Of a stretch of 64,000 nt of DNA, positions 53,597-64,000 are shown in pieces (positions within the stretch are counted from its first letter, which is position 1; every line of letters begins with the position of its first letter). This DNA comes from Promerops cafer. Taxonomy: Eukaryota; Chordata; Aves; Passeriformes; Nectariniidae. Location: contig VZSE01005952.1 of NCBI GenBank assembly GCA_013398275.1, forward strand, positions 1-64,000, read 5' to 3'. The position numbers and the translations under genes were made by a program. A model generated the notes under the pieces. That model was not told the origin of the DNA, did no database searches, and was given only the letters and a program-made list of their open reading frames with translations.

Positions 53597-56500
53597 TCAA
53601 CAGACTTTTATTAGCATTATAGAAAGAAAGAATACTGGGAAATCAAAGGATATTTGATGATTTATCTGACAAAATATATTTTAAATTATGTTCAAAGGAA
53701 AAGGTGATGGAAAGACATTGGACAAATTGCCATTATTCTTCCTCTGTTGGACTCGGTACTGAAAAAAACTCAGAACTAGGTCTTGCATCAAAAATCAGGA
53801 AGAAGTGAATCACAAAAGTCAAACACATCTGAAGCAGGTGATTAGAAATAGGATCTTTCTCAGTTTAGGCACCCAGGCATTTGGACACCATCACCCTAAA
53901 GAGTCACTGTAAAAGGAAAAGGAAAGGAATAATAGAAAATTCCTTTGCAGTGCCTGTGATTTCAGAAAGAGGTTTTACTAGTGGACCCATTTGAGTAATA
54001 GGTAAGAAGCAGCAATAATAAGAATTAAGTATATTAGCAAAGCTAGCCTCTCGTAACAGCCAGGTCTCTTCTGTTGCACCCAAAAAATAGTGACTGGAAA
54101 TACTAAGTGTAAAAGAAAACATCCATGTCAAATACATAAAAATCTTTAGAATCAAAGCATCTTAGAAAAAAAATTTCATACAAGTTTACAAACCCATTTT
54201 TTAAAAATATGTTTTCCAAAACACAAATTAATATTCAGGAAGACATACGCTAATCAAGAGTGAAAGCTTTGCCAATATAACAAGTTCAGAACTCTGAGAT
54301 GAATGCAGACTTCAGAAAACAGCAGTTTGGTGTGCCCATGGGTCAGGAGAGCCCCCAGGCAGGGGCAGAGCCCGAGCTCTGGTGTGGGCAGCGTCCGTGG
54401 GTTACACTCAGCATTCATAGTCTGGGGTGCTGTGTCCCCGTGGAGCCTGGTAGCATTTGCACACTTGCTCTGCACACATGCAAGGAATTCAGGAAGCAGC
54501 TCAGATCTGGCACAAATACAGATTATGGTGCAATTACTCAAAGTGATATTCCAGAGTTGTAATTTTGCCAAGAGGACGTAACGCCTCCTGTTGTTGTTAC
54601 TTACATGTTATCATCTCTGGGACTGTTTAGGTGCTTCACCAGCTCAATCTCACCAGCACTGGGCTAGAAATTGCACAGCTTCTCAAACACAGTAAAGGCT
54701 CATCAGCTGCTCCCTGGCCAAACTGAGTGATGCATGTGCTGTGTTCTTCAATAACTGCTATTCTGTGGCACAAGACAAGCAGCTTGGTTAATGTGGAAGA
54801 GGCAGAATAAAATATACAAAACCTCCATCATTTACCAGAAGGTAATAAATAAACATCAATGCATTTAATTAAATTATCTGAATGAGAAATCAGCTCCTAG
54901 ATACAAAAGGCTTGCATTCAGCCAATATGTATTTCCATTTTACTATCCTGTCCCATTTTCTGTGACATCCTTATGTTTTCTTTCACTGATCTCTTCTGTC
55001 ATTCAGCCAAGATCAGGTTCAAAATCTTTTCCTTGCCATTAGTAATGACCCTTTGCATACCCTGGGAAATCATCTTCTTTTCATATAAAAATATTTCACC
55101 AGAGCCTTTGCTGTCAGTAAGGTTGAAAGGACATCTCTAGCACCTAATAAACACAGAATAGATTTAGCAAGGAGATCCAGAAAAGTAAAAAAAAAAAGCA
55201 GATGAAAATGTAGTATAGCATTTAAAAAGAGAGCCTTGAGACTTGCTCAGAAGATTAAAGGATTATTTCTGTCTTGGAAGCTTGTGAGATGAAGGGTCCA
55301 GGTAACCTATGCACCTATGTAACTTGGCATATTTAACTTTCCTGATACAAATTTATTTTTCTGGCATTTTTGCAAGATAGAGTAGTTAACTGAAGCAGTC
55401 GTGATGGTATTCAAATAATGAGCCCTCTATCACTGAGGCTGGAATAAATTCCAAGAAGAGCATAGTCCATTACAATTTAACGAAGTGTTATTTTACTGTA
55501 ATCCAGTTCACAATTTTACAATTTATCCAGGAGTTCTAGCACTTATGAATTTTCTTTTTTGTCTACAAAGTTTTATTTAGAGTATAAATATTCTCCCCTA
55601 GGAAACAAACTAGAGTGTCCAGCACTTTTGGGATCAGTTGTGACAGCCTATATTAAAGTGCTACAAATTTCCTTCTACACCAGATATTAGAATCAATGAC
55701 ATGAATTAATATAACACAATATAATTACTATAATATCATATGTTTGCTCAGGAGTGTTATTTTTCACTTGCCCAACTAAGTTTATTTTGATACACCAGGA
55801 CTCTTCTATATTTAAATAACTTAGGAAATCTGGCAAAACCATTACTGTACCATGGTATTACGTATTATGACATTTTCTTTTCATGCAATATTAATATAGT
55901 TCTTCATGCCATCCCGTTTTCTTATTCTTACTGTCAGTAACACAAAATATCTAGAATTTTAGCTAAACACCCAAATGAATGAACTCATAAGTAAACAGGT
56001 CCAACTTTGTAGTGTCACAACCAGACAGAGAGGAGACCACTTCAGGTATGCTTTGATAGGGAAGTATCCTAACAAAATAAAGGGTTTTGCCCATTTACTT
56101 CGTGCCTTTCAATGAAATAGTCTATCTGCACCTACAGAAAACTGCTTTCATCAGCACATTTCACATCTGCTCTGCTCGCTGGCAGTATCAGCAGTATCAC
56201 ACTGTATCAGTGTGAGCTGGCAGCAGACACAACCTGTCCTTCCCAGCCTCGCAGTTCAAGGGCAGGCTGCAGTGCCTGTGTTACCTGGCCCTTCCAGAGC
56301 ACTGAATGGAGTTTCCCCAAAGTCAGAAAGGGTAACAAGGAAACTTGGTGTGAAATAACCCATTTCAAAGAGAACTCTGCATTTTGAACTTTTCAGAGAC
56401 TGCTCACTGCCACTGAACAGACCAGACCCAAGTGCAGCAAGCATCCTCCAGGGAGGGCTGAGCACCTCCAGCTGCACAAGGAAGGGAGATCCTGCAATAA

Positions 56501-56902
56501 TAAGCAAAGGATGTTGCTAGACTTGGGCTTTAAAAATTGATTCCCAGCTTTGGCTTGTCAAAGTAGATGATCTAGTTGTTTTTATTTAGCAAGGAAGCAG
56601 TTGTACTGGAGGCTTGAGGGTCAGGGAGATAACTTGCTTCTGTAAATTATATAAAGATGGGCTGCGGCCCTGAGAGCATCTGTAATTCAATTTCCAAATA
56701 GTTTCACTAACAACTATTGCAACATCTTCTCCACCTTACTGCTTTTCAAGGACTAGTGAAGCTTAAACATTTACTCTGAACTTCCAGGTCATGTAATTCA
56801 ATTCTCATAAAGAAACATGCAGAGCACCTGGGTATCATAAAGATGCCAATCACTGAAGCAGACTCGCATGTTAATGTTGTAAATGTTTCTGTTTGGATTT
56901 TT

Positions 56903-56913
56903 CCCCCCCCCCC
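56903..56913. repeat. Poly-C run
   Basis: Eleven consecutive C are preceded by T's. The run is unusual in this A/T-rich setting and its length is prone to sequencing error. Confidence 0.8.
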
Positions 56914-57267
56914 ATCATATTGTAATAGTATTTTATTATGATAATGAGACTTACAAGGAATTGTTCCCATCATAAATTTGGATAGAAAAGCTGAGAAGTC
57001 TATTTAACCCAAGTCACCATCAAGTAAATCTATATAAAGCAATAGCCAAAATTAATTTTCTTGCGAAATGAAAGAGGAATAAGACTCATTTTACTTTGCT
57101 GTGTCTTACACATTAGGGTAGCAGGTGTTTTAGAGAGAGCACATTAACTATTTTACATTATCATGAGAAATGGAAAAATTGAACACATGCCATTGGGTAT
57201 GTGCATGTGCATATGTTTTCCAGCAGTTAGTGTTAAAAAGGCTAAGCTACATAGTCAGAAATTATCC

Positions 57268-57284
57268 TTTTTTTTTTTTTTTTT
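57268..57284 (-). repeat. Poly-T run
   Basis: About 16 consecutive T are followed by CAG. It could be the tail of an insertion on the minus strand, but no body is recognised next to it. Confidence 0.6.
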
Positions 57285-58656
57285 CAGTTGTGAAGGTTCA
57301 GTGAGTTCACTGAAGTTCCTTTCATCCATATTGTGCGAAAGGAGAATCAGATCAATCAAAAATTAAAATCCTATTAGTGGACTTGGACAAAACTGATCCT
57401 TGTGCAAGCCAACTTTAATTGTGAAGTTTACCCTGATTTAAATTCCACTTAATTTGACTGAAGGCAAAATCATAATCCTGCCTTCGTACCTCACTATCTC
57501 CTCAAGTGCACTGGGAAAGCAACTAAAAATGTATTTAGTAGGCTGAGCTATGTATTCTGCAGGTCAATAATCTTCAAGGATCAAGAGCAAAAAAAAAAAA
57601 GCTGAATTATACCCTGCCAATGACACTGTCTTTCTTGCAGCTGCCAAAATACCTGCAGAGGGTTATCTCAGCTCATCTCAGTTACAAGGGCAGAGCATGA
57701 CAAGAGGAACAGATTTGAAAGATCCAAAGAAGAGACTGAAACCAAGAACCTGCACTGAATACAGAAACAGTACATAAAATCTATCTAGCACATGATAATA
57801 TACTTTGTGCCTACAATGCTGCTGAACTGAAAATGGAAAATAAACCTTACAAGAAGCTCAGTGTAATTTAAGCTGGGAACAAAAAGCCATGGGTAACCAA
57901 TCTGAGGGACCTGGACAGAAAAGGGCTCAAACCCTTTGGCAACTCAGGTGGAAAAGATGCTTTTGGCATCTTTGAGACACTATCCAGAAGCAGGTGAATA
58001 TCCAAAAAGACACTTTTACTATGAGCTTTATTAAGGAAATTATATGCTGTTTGTTCAGATAGTTATTCTACTAAAAGGAATTATTCTTATTTGCCCCAGT
58101 TCTTTCACTTCCCAGCTAACATGTCTGAGTTCTTACCAGCAATGCAGAGAAAATCAGAATTTTTACACCAGTATTGCATGGGGTTTCACTAAGAATTTAA
58201 ATAATACAAATCTTAAGCACCCTCAAAGTATAATTTTTCATCAGTCTCAGGAAATACTGGTACCAAAGGTCTGTCCCAGGGATTTTGAAACAACTAATGA
58301 AACCTTCGCTTTGTAACTTCTTTCCAAGAAGGTGCAGAAAGTCAAGTAGTGTCAGGACTGTGGAAGACATCAGAGTGCTCTGAAAGTCCCTCAGGAATGA
58401 AATCCTTTTCTTTCAGTCTTTAGAATAAAATGTAGGGACTTTTGGATGTGAAAGGACATATTTTCTCATGTTGACATTTCCTTAAATCGGCTCTTCAGCC
58501 GCTGTTGCCCTTTCTAGGGCTTAAGAGCCTTCACTGTGTTCCTCCCAACAGCTAATTTCAGCTAATTGAATATCTTTCATTTTAATCAGAGGGATAGCTC
58601 ATAGATGTATGTGAAAAAATAATGGGTTAAAATACAATATTTGTATAAAGTGGTTT

Positions 58657-58845
58657 CTAAACTAAATTCTGACTCTTTTTCCCAGTCATGGGGTATCCAA
58701 TGTTTCCATTTATCTGATGGAAGGAAACTCCATCTGGTGCCCGAATCACACATTCACTGCAGTCAGTGGAACCTTTGTTCAGGTACAGCTCTCCCATAAA
58801 CATTGTTCCTGGTTTTGGGACACTGTGGGTGCCCTCAAAGGGCAT
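58657..58845 (-). other. Unrecognised minus-strand ORF with protein-like composition
   Basis: The 62-codon frame can be extended upstream without a stop to about 75 codons. Its peptide has varied, non-repetitive composition, with PFEGTH, KPGTMFMGELYLNKG, DCSEC and INGNIGYPMTGK segments. Two cysteines in DCSEC sit mid-peptide. It ends in a TAG stop and lacks a good polypyrimidine acceptor upstream. I do not recognise a family. It may be a chance frame, a terminal exon or a relic of a coding exon. Confidence 0.2.
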
Positions 58846-58990
58846 ATAACAAGAGGGTAACCTAATATGTTCATCTGGATTCTAGATTTCGGGAATATTT
58901 CTTCTAATGAACATTAAAAAAAGAATTTTACTTATCAGGTTCATAGAAAATAAAAAATGTGTTTAAACTAAACAAGAAAGAAGCTTATAC

Positions 58991-59019
58991 TTTTTTTTTT
59001 TCTTTTTTTTTTTTTTTCC
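58991..59019 (-). repeat. Poly-T tract
   Basis: This is a T-rich run of about 29 bases interrupted by a few C, followed by CCTTTTTAATATATG. It lies about 150 bases upstream, in minus-strand sense, of the ORF at 58657-58845. Confidence 0.65.
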
Positions 59020-62000
59020 TTTTTAATATATGTTTGAGACTGAGTACTTTCAGACTAGGAACAGAAATCCTGCCAGGCAATAGCACCCTGATCCAAAGCT
59101 GGGGCACTGGTAACCCTCTCTGGTAAACAGACATCTAACCCTGACCCAGTACCTTTATTAAGAAATTCACCCACACACTGAGCAAGCCATTGCTTTCCAG
59201 AGCTTAGTAAATTCACATCTATTTACTGTAATATTTTTCAATATAGAGTATAATACACTTAGAAAGCACTGAGATCTGGCCAGACAGCATTTATTTTTCA
59301 CCAGGAGGAATAAAACATTCTATATTGAAGCAAGCGTGCAAGTTCTTTGATAAAAGGTCTTTTGCCAAAATCTGTCATTGCAGTTATTCAAAAAATATTG
59401 ATAAACATGGTTCAAATTGACTAAATACTCACCAAAAGATGTAGGCAATTTAATCATAATGTTAGTGTAGAGAAGTTTCCCCTTTGTGGGATAACCCAGT
59501 GGGTAAGATGGCTGTGCAGCACAGGGTTTTCAGTGGACTGGGTTCTCAGAAACCCTCTTTCCCTCTTGTGTAAAATCTTTAAAATTCATTAGCTTTGAGT
59601 AAAAGAGAGAGGAAATTACATGACTGAGCATGCTAGCAAGAAAATCATGAGTGGTACGAAACCTTAAAAGAAACCCCTGTAATTCTATTAAGAAAATTCT
59701 ACTTTTCCTTTCATACAAAGAGATAACCCCTTATTCTGTACTCCTTCCCTGTCTCACCCTTTCAAAGTGATCTTAATTCTTACAACTCTAACATTCTGCA
59801 TTCACCACCAGCAACAGTACAGTGTACTTTAAAAATAAAAAGAAGAAAGAAAAAAGTCCTTGTGAGCTTGGGTGGCTCAGTTATGGTGTTGCTGTGGTCA
59901 ATCTTTCCAGCCACCTAATTTAAGGAGGCCATAAGTTACTCAAAGGTATAAATCACCACCACATTTACTAATTCTGTCCTGTATGTTATCTCTCTGTTTT
60001 ACAGTAACACATAAATATCTCCATATTCATAATCCACAGAGGTTACTGTTGCTATTTTCAGTGCCTATTTTCAAATGAGCTTGAAGTATGCAACACAATG
60101 TCTTGTTTGCTGTGAGTATAAGTGTATCTGCTGTAGTAAGGGATGACAATAGTATTATAAAACTCTTTTGGGTGAGTTTTTAAAATTAGAAATTTAAAAA
60201 GTAGATACTGCCTCAGAATACAGAGTTTTGGTGCAGCAGGAGCTATTTCTCTCCTAATGGAGGGTACTTATGAACAAAAAGAGCTTTTCTTTATTCGACA
60301 TTTGCTTTATTTGAGAGGGCCATATTTGCTCTGTGATTGGTGCATGATAACAGAGCAGGGAAAAGCAGAGAACAAACAGCAGTGGCTGTATTTTCAGAAG
60401 TCATGAAACACTAATGAAAACATCCCAGAACTGCCCATACACATCCTGGTCCTTCCCTAACAACGGGGGGAGCAAGAGGTCTGGAGTTTAATTTTCCTTT
60501 AGGGCAGCACAGTAATACACCTTAATTCATTCAGTACTGACTTGTACTCCTGTGAGGCCACGGGGGAAATGATGGGAGGCTGGAAGGGTTATTTCTCTCC
60601 TCCTCCTGCAAACAGCCAGTGGCAGAACTGTCTAAGGCAGCAGAAATGCCAGGCACTGAAATAATGCTGGAATGTTACACGAGTTAAGTGAAATGACAAA
60701 AGGCAAGGCACACACCCCACACCCCTCCCCAGCCCCCTCTGTGCTTCAGCCAGAGTCATCTCAAGGGCTTCCTGTAACAAGAGGAGACACAACATTTTCA
60801 GATGGAAATGTGATTTTCAAGTTGACAGTACAGCTTTAATTAAATGGGAGTCCAAGGAAAGAACATAACACTGGGAAATAAATAGGCTATAAAAGAAGAA
60901 AACCACTAGTGTGGATAGCCAAGGAAATTAAGGGAGAGAACAGGAAAGAGCAAAGGCCATGTGAGACATCTATTACAAAACATCAAGGTTAATGCTACAA
61001 GTGGAGGCATAGACAGCCAAAGTGATAGAGATTACGGAAATGATCAAGGAAGCAAAGATCAAACATGAAAGGAAATTGGCAGATTCTTACTCAGTGCATT
61101 CTGTCTGCACTGACCTGAAAAAGGGAATTTCTGTGTTTTAAAATGTAGCTGAAAAAAATGGCACTGAACTATGTTGTAGCTTTTTAGACAGTGAATTGAC
61201 TTAAAATGCAAGCAGCTGTAGAAAGAAATTATTTTAATATTCTACATAAAATTACAGACTCTATGACACTTCTTAGAAACTGTGTCCTAGATTAATATGA
61301 AAGAAGGCACTTTGAAGTATCAAACAGAGAACTTATGATTCTCTAAGTGTAACTCCATATCTGAACACTTCTGCCATTTTCTATTTTTCTCCAAAATCCA
61401 GGGAAAAAAAGAGAAAATTGCTGCCAAAAGTACTTTGGAATTAATTAAAAGCAGAGCCAGGCACCATGGTGCAGCTAGAGCAAGAACTTCTGCAGCTTCC
61501 AGTGGGAGCAAGGACACCCTGTTTGAGCAGGACACCTGGGCTCTGAGGCAACCCAAGAGGAAATCAAATCAGTGGGTGTGTTGGGAAGTTCTTCTGTCAC
61601 CCTGGCGAGTGTAATTCTGATATTATGTTGCTTTTGTAATTGTGGCCATCCCTTTACCATCAGGGTCACCACACTGCTCTCTGCTACTTTTGTTTCATTC
61701 TACCTTAGCCAACTTTTAACTGCACCTTGTGTTCTGTTTGCTGTAGTTATTTACTTAATTCAGCTGAGCCCAATCTGGTGAGTCACAGTCAGACCTGTAA
61801 AAAGGACATTTACTGTTCTAGAAAGCTTGTACTTCGTGTGTCAGAGAAGATGTGTTCCACACCATATTCAATCTACCAGACATGAGTCCTTTACATATTA
61901 ATTCACCATTATTACATCTGTTTAGATCACTACTATTCTTATTAGTGAAACAATAAAAAACCACAGATACACTCATGCACACTTGAATGAGGTTTTTTTA

Positions 62001-64000
62001 AAATTTTTGTTAAACTGTCAATTTTAGCAATTATTTTGCCTCATCTTGAGACTTCTGCCTTTTCCTTCTGTCTTCAGTTTTAGATTGTACCTGGAGCTCA
62101 CATACTGTAGTCACAGGTTTTCAGCTCTTGCACTTGAACCTAGCATCTAACAAGAATTTGCCTTTGAGATAAAAATGAAACACACTAAAACAGACAATTT
62201 CTGAGGCAGCCCAACTTTTTTCTCTGTCCTAAGGGCAGAATTTCAAAGGAGCAGCCATATCCCTGCTTCTACAATTCTAACAATCATTTTAGAAGGAGGA
62301 TAACATTATCATATCTGCGATTCACCATTTATAGCAAATCTAAAGTGAAGGAAGGCAAGCTAAAGTAATTAAAGAATGTCTATTTTTTCTTCCAGAGAAT
62401 TAAAGTCTATTCTTACAAGATTTATATAACCATGCTCTAGTTGCACTTGACTCCAAGTGTTCAATTCCCTAAGGATTTAGGAACAGTGCTACTGCCTATA
62501 CATTTTCTTCAGGGGACTATAATGGGAAATGTGAAATCCAGTCTGTTGGAGGAAGGCCTGCAGAATGGTCTCATTGCTAGGATTAAGGAGCAGAATCAAG
62601 GAAAAGAGCAGAATTATTGTCATTAGTCTTTTCTGAGCACATCACAGCTTAATTTACTGACCAGTTCCACGAAAGAGTTCATAATTATCTATTCCAGCAT
62701 TGAAGTGCTAATTCTCTTTGGTGAGCAGAGACAAAATCACAGCAGCCTTGCCAATCTTCTCTGTTTTCCTCTGTTGGCTACTCCCTTGTCAAAGAGCTGG
62801 GTGGAGGCACTGCTCCTTCAGCTCCTGTCTCTGTGCAGGGGGAGCCTCCCTCAGCCCCTGGCTGATCACACAGAGAACATCACATTCACCATCAGGAAAA
62901 CACTGCCAAGCACAGCAGGAAAGGGGAACAGTGTTATTTGACTTTTGAAGAATGTTTAGAAGGGTAATACACACCCACAGGAGATCAGCTATGCAGAAAC
63001 TCAGTGGATGCATGACAGCTGCCTACAAACAGTCCAAGAAAATAAGCACTGCTTTAGGAAAGGTACTGTTTATCATAAGCATTGGGGAAGCAATGCAAAC
63101 ACTGGATAAACACCTGGGGACTGAGCTCTTTTAACTTGTAGAGTCCGTTCCTGTATAAACATTAAAACATTTGCAATAAGGCACAATTTTAGGAAGGTAG
63201 TTTGAGAGCCTATTTGACTATCACAGAAAAACACTCAGTGACTGAAAGGGTTTGGAATCAAGTGTATTTACAAGTTATTTTCCACCACTTACAATCTCTC
63301 TTCTCTGGAAATATAAAGAGACACGTGGTCATTTTGAACCTATGTTGGTCAAGGTTTTTTCAAGCAAAAAATTAATGCAAATAATACATTATTTTTATCT
63401 CACTTGAACCAGTTTCAGTTCACTGGGATGTGTTTAGACAATGCAAAAATGGAGTGCAAATGCAGAGAGCTTTGAAAGGAAGGGTCACTGAACAGTGATG
63501 ACAGAACCAGCTTTGCAAATTTACTTGGAAAAAATGTTTCATTTCTTTCTAGCCTTTGAAGGGGAACAGTATCTGTTTTTTTCATGCAGCCTCAGATAAT
63601 CATAAGAAATAAAACTATACCCACTCCTCTGAGGTAGCCAGAAAACAGATGTGAATCAACACAACTCCTGGCTAATTTGGTTAGGCAGAGTGGTCTGTTG
63701 AATGCCCTTTCCTGTAGCAAATCCTATGGCTACTGTGAGAAGGAAAATCCTGAGATTATAAATATATTCCTGAGAAACCTTTCCATCCTCGTTTTACTGT
63801 TGGGTCAATATCCATGATTAAAGTAACCTTTGGACAGTATCTCTATTATTTACTTTTATGACTTAGCCAGCTATTTCAGAATAGAAAAGACAGTCAAAGT
63901 TATGGATGATGTTGACAGAGCAGCAAAACTTCAAAGAGCAAAAGATGTTTCTATTTAGAACTTTCACAAGTCTTTTAAATCTGTGTTTACCAGATCGGTT

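Larger units (their letters stand above)
51728..64000. other. Intergenic, no supported gene
   Basis: This is A/T-rich non-coding sequence to the right edge. Homopolymers are poly-C (56903-56913), poly-T (57268-57284 and 58991-59019) and poly-A (57589-57600). A 13-bp tandem duplication (GCTTGTCCATT) lies at 53575-53596. The only frame I would look at twice is 58657-58845 on the minus strand. I recognise no RNA gene, LTR or transposon. Confidence 0.6.

Noticed and set aside
55117..55145. AAGGTTGAAAGGACATCTCTAG, considered as a second CR1 fragment
   Set aside because: The similarity stops after about 22 bases on both sides.
59486..59545. tRNA-like sequence with an A-box-like CCAGTGGGTAAGA and a B-box-like GGTTCTCAG
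   Set aside because: The B-box lacks the GGTTCGA core, and no acceptor or anticodon stem can be drawn.
59870..59925. GGTGGCTCAGTT, resembling a tRNA A-box
   Set aside because: No B-box lies at the required distance and no cloverleaf forms.

Overview
The window looks like nuclear DNA of a vertebrate, most likely a bird. It has one recognisable gene fragment at the left edge, followed by about 63 kb of A+T-rich, CpG-poor, non-coding DNA with few repeats. Three things point this way: a vertebrate-type alpha-amylase terminal exon with GT-AG splicing and an AATAAA signal; an old CR1-type LINE fragment (CR1 dominates reptile and bird genomes); and the generally low repeat load. The species cannot be fixed from sequence alone.

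Layout. Positions 1-457 (+) hold the last 21 bases of the penultimate coding exon, a 246-bp intron and the terminal coding exon of an alpha-amylase gene (AMY2A-like). A short 3' UTR follows, with a poly(A) signal at 550-555. From about 576 to 64000 I found no second convincing gene. The six-frame ORFs are short, overlap on both strands, lack splice context and resemble no family I know. In the vertebrates I know, this side of the amylase locus opens into a gene desert toward PRMT6/NTNG1, which fits an empty window; that placement is inference.

The desert is not featureless. It contains a diverged CR1 LINE remnant on the minus strand (6523-6768), a probable MIR SINE core on the minus strand (27540-27615) and a weaker MIR-like trace (45070-45110). 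It also has a diverged minisatellite of about 37 bp (35878-36160), a TA-rich tract with a recurring embedded motif (51586-51727) and a pure purine tract (25161-25216). Smaller items are several short tandem duplications, several strong hairpins (notably 3689-3733 and 16117-16143), and an isolated burst of eight CpGs in about 50 bp (18384-18433).

The most checkable leads are the 37-bp TAAT-rich minisatellite, the 3689-3733 hairpin, the CpG burst, and one minus-strand ORF (58657-58845) whose predicted peptide looks unusually protein-like. I did not find a clear new biological system, and nothing here amounts to an operon, CRISPR array or intact mobile element.
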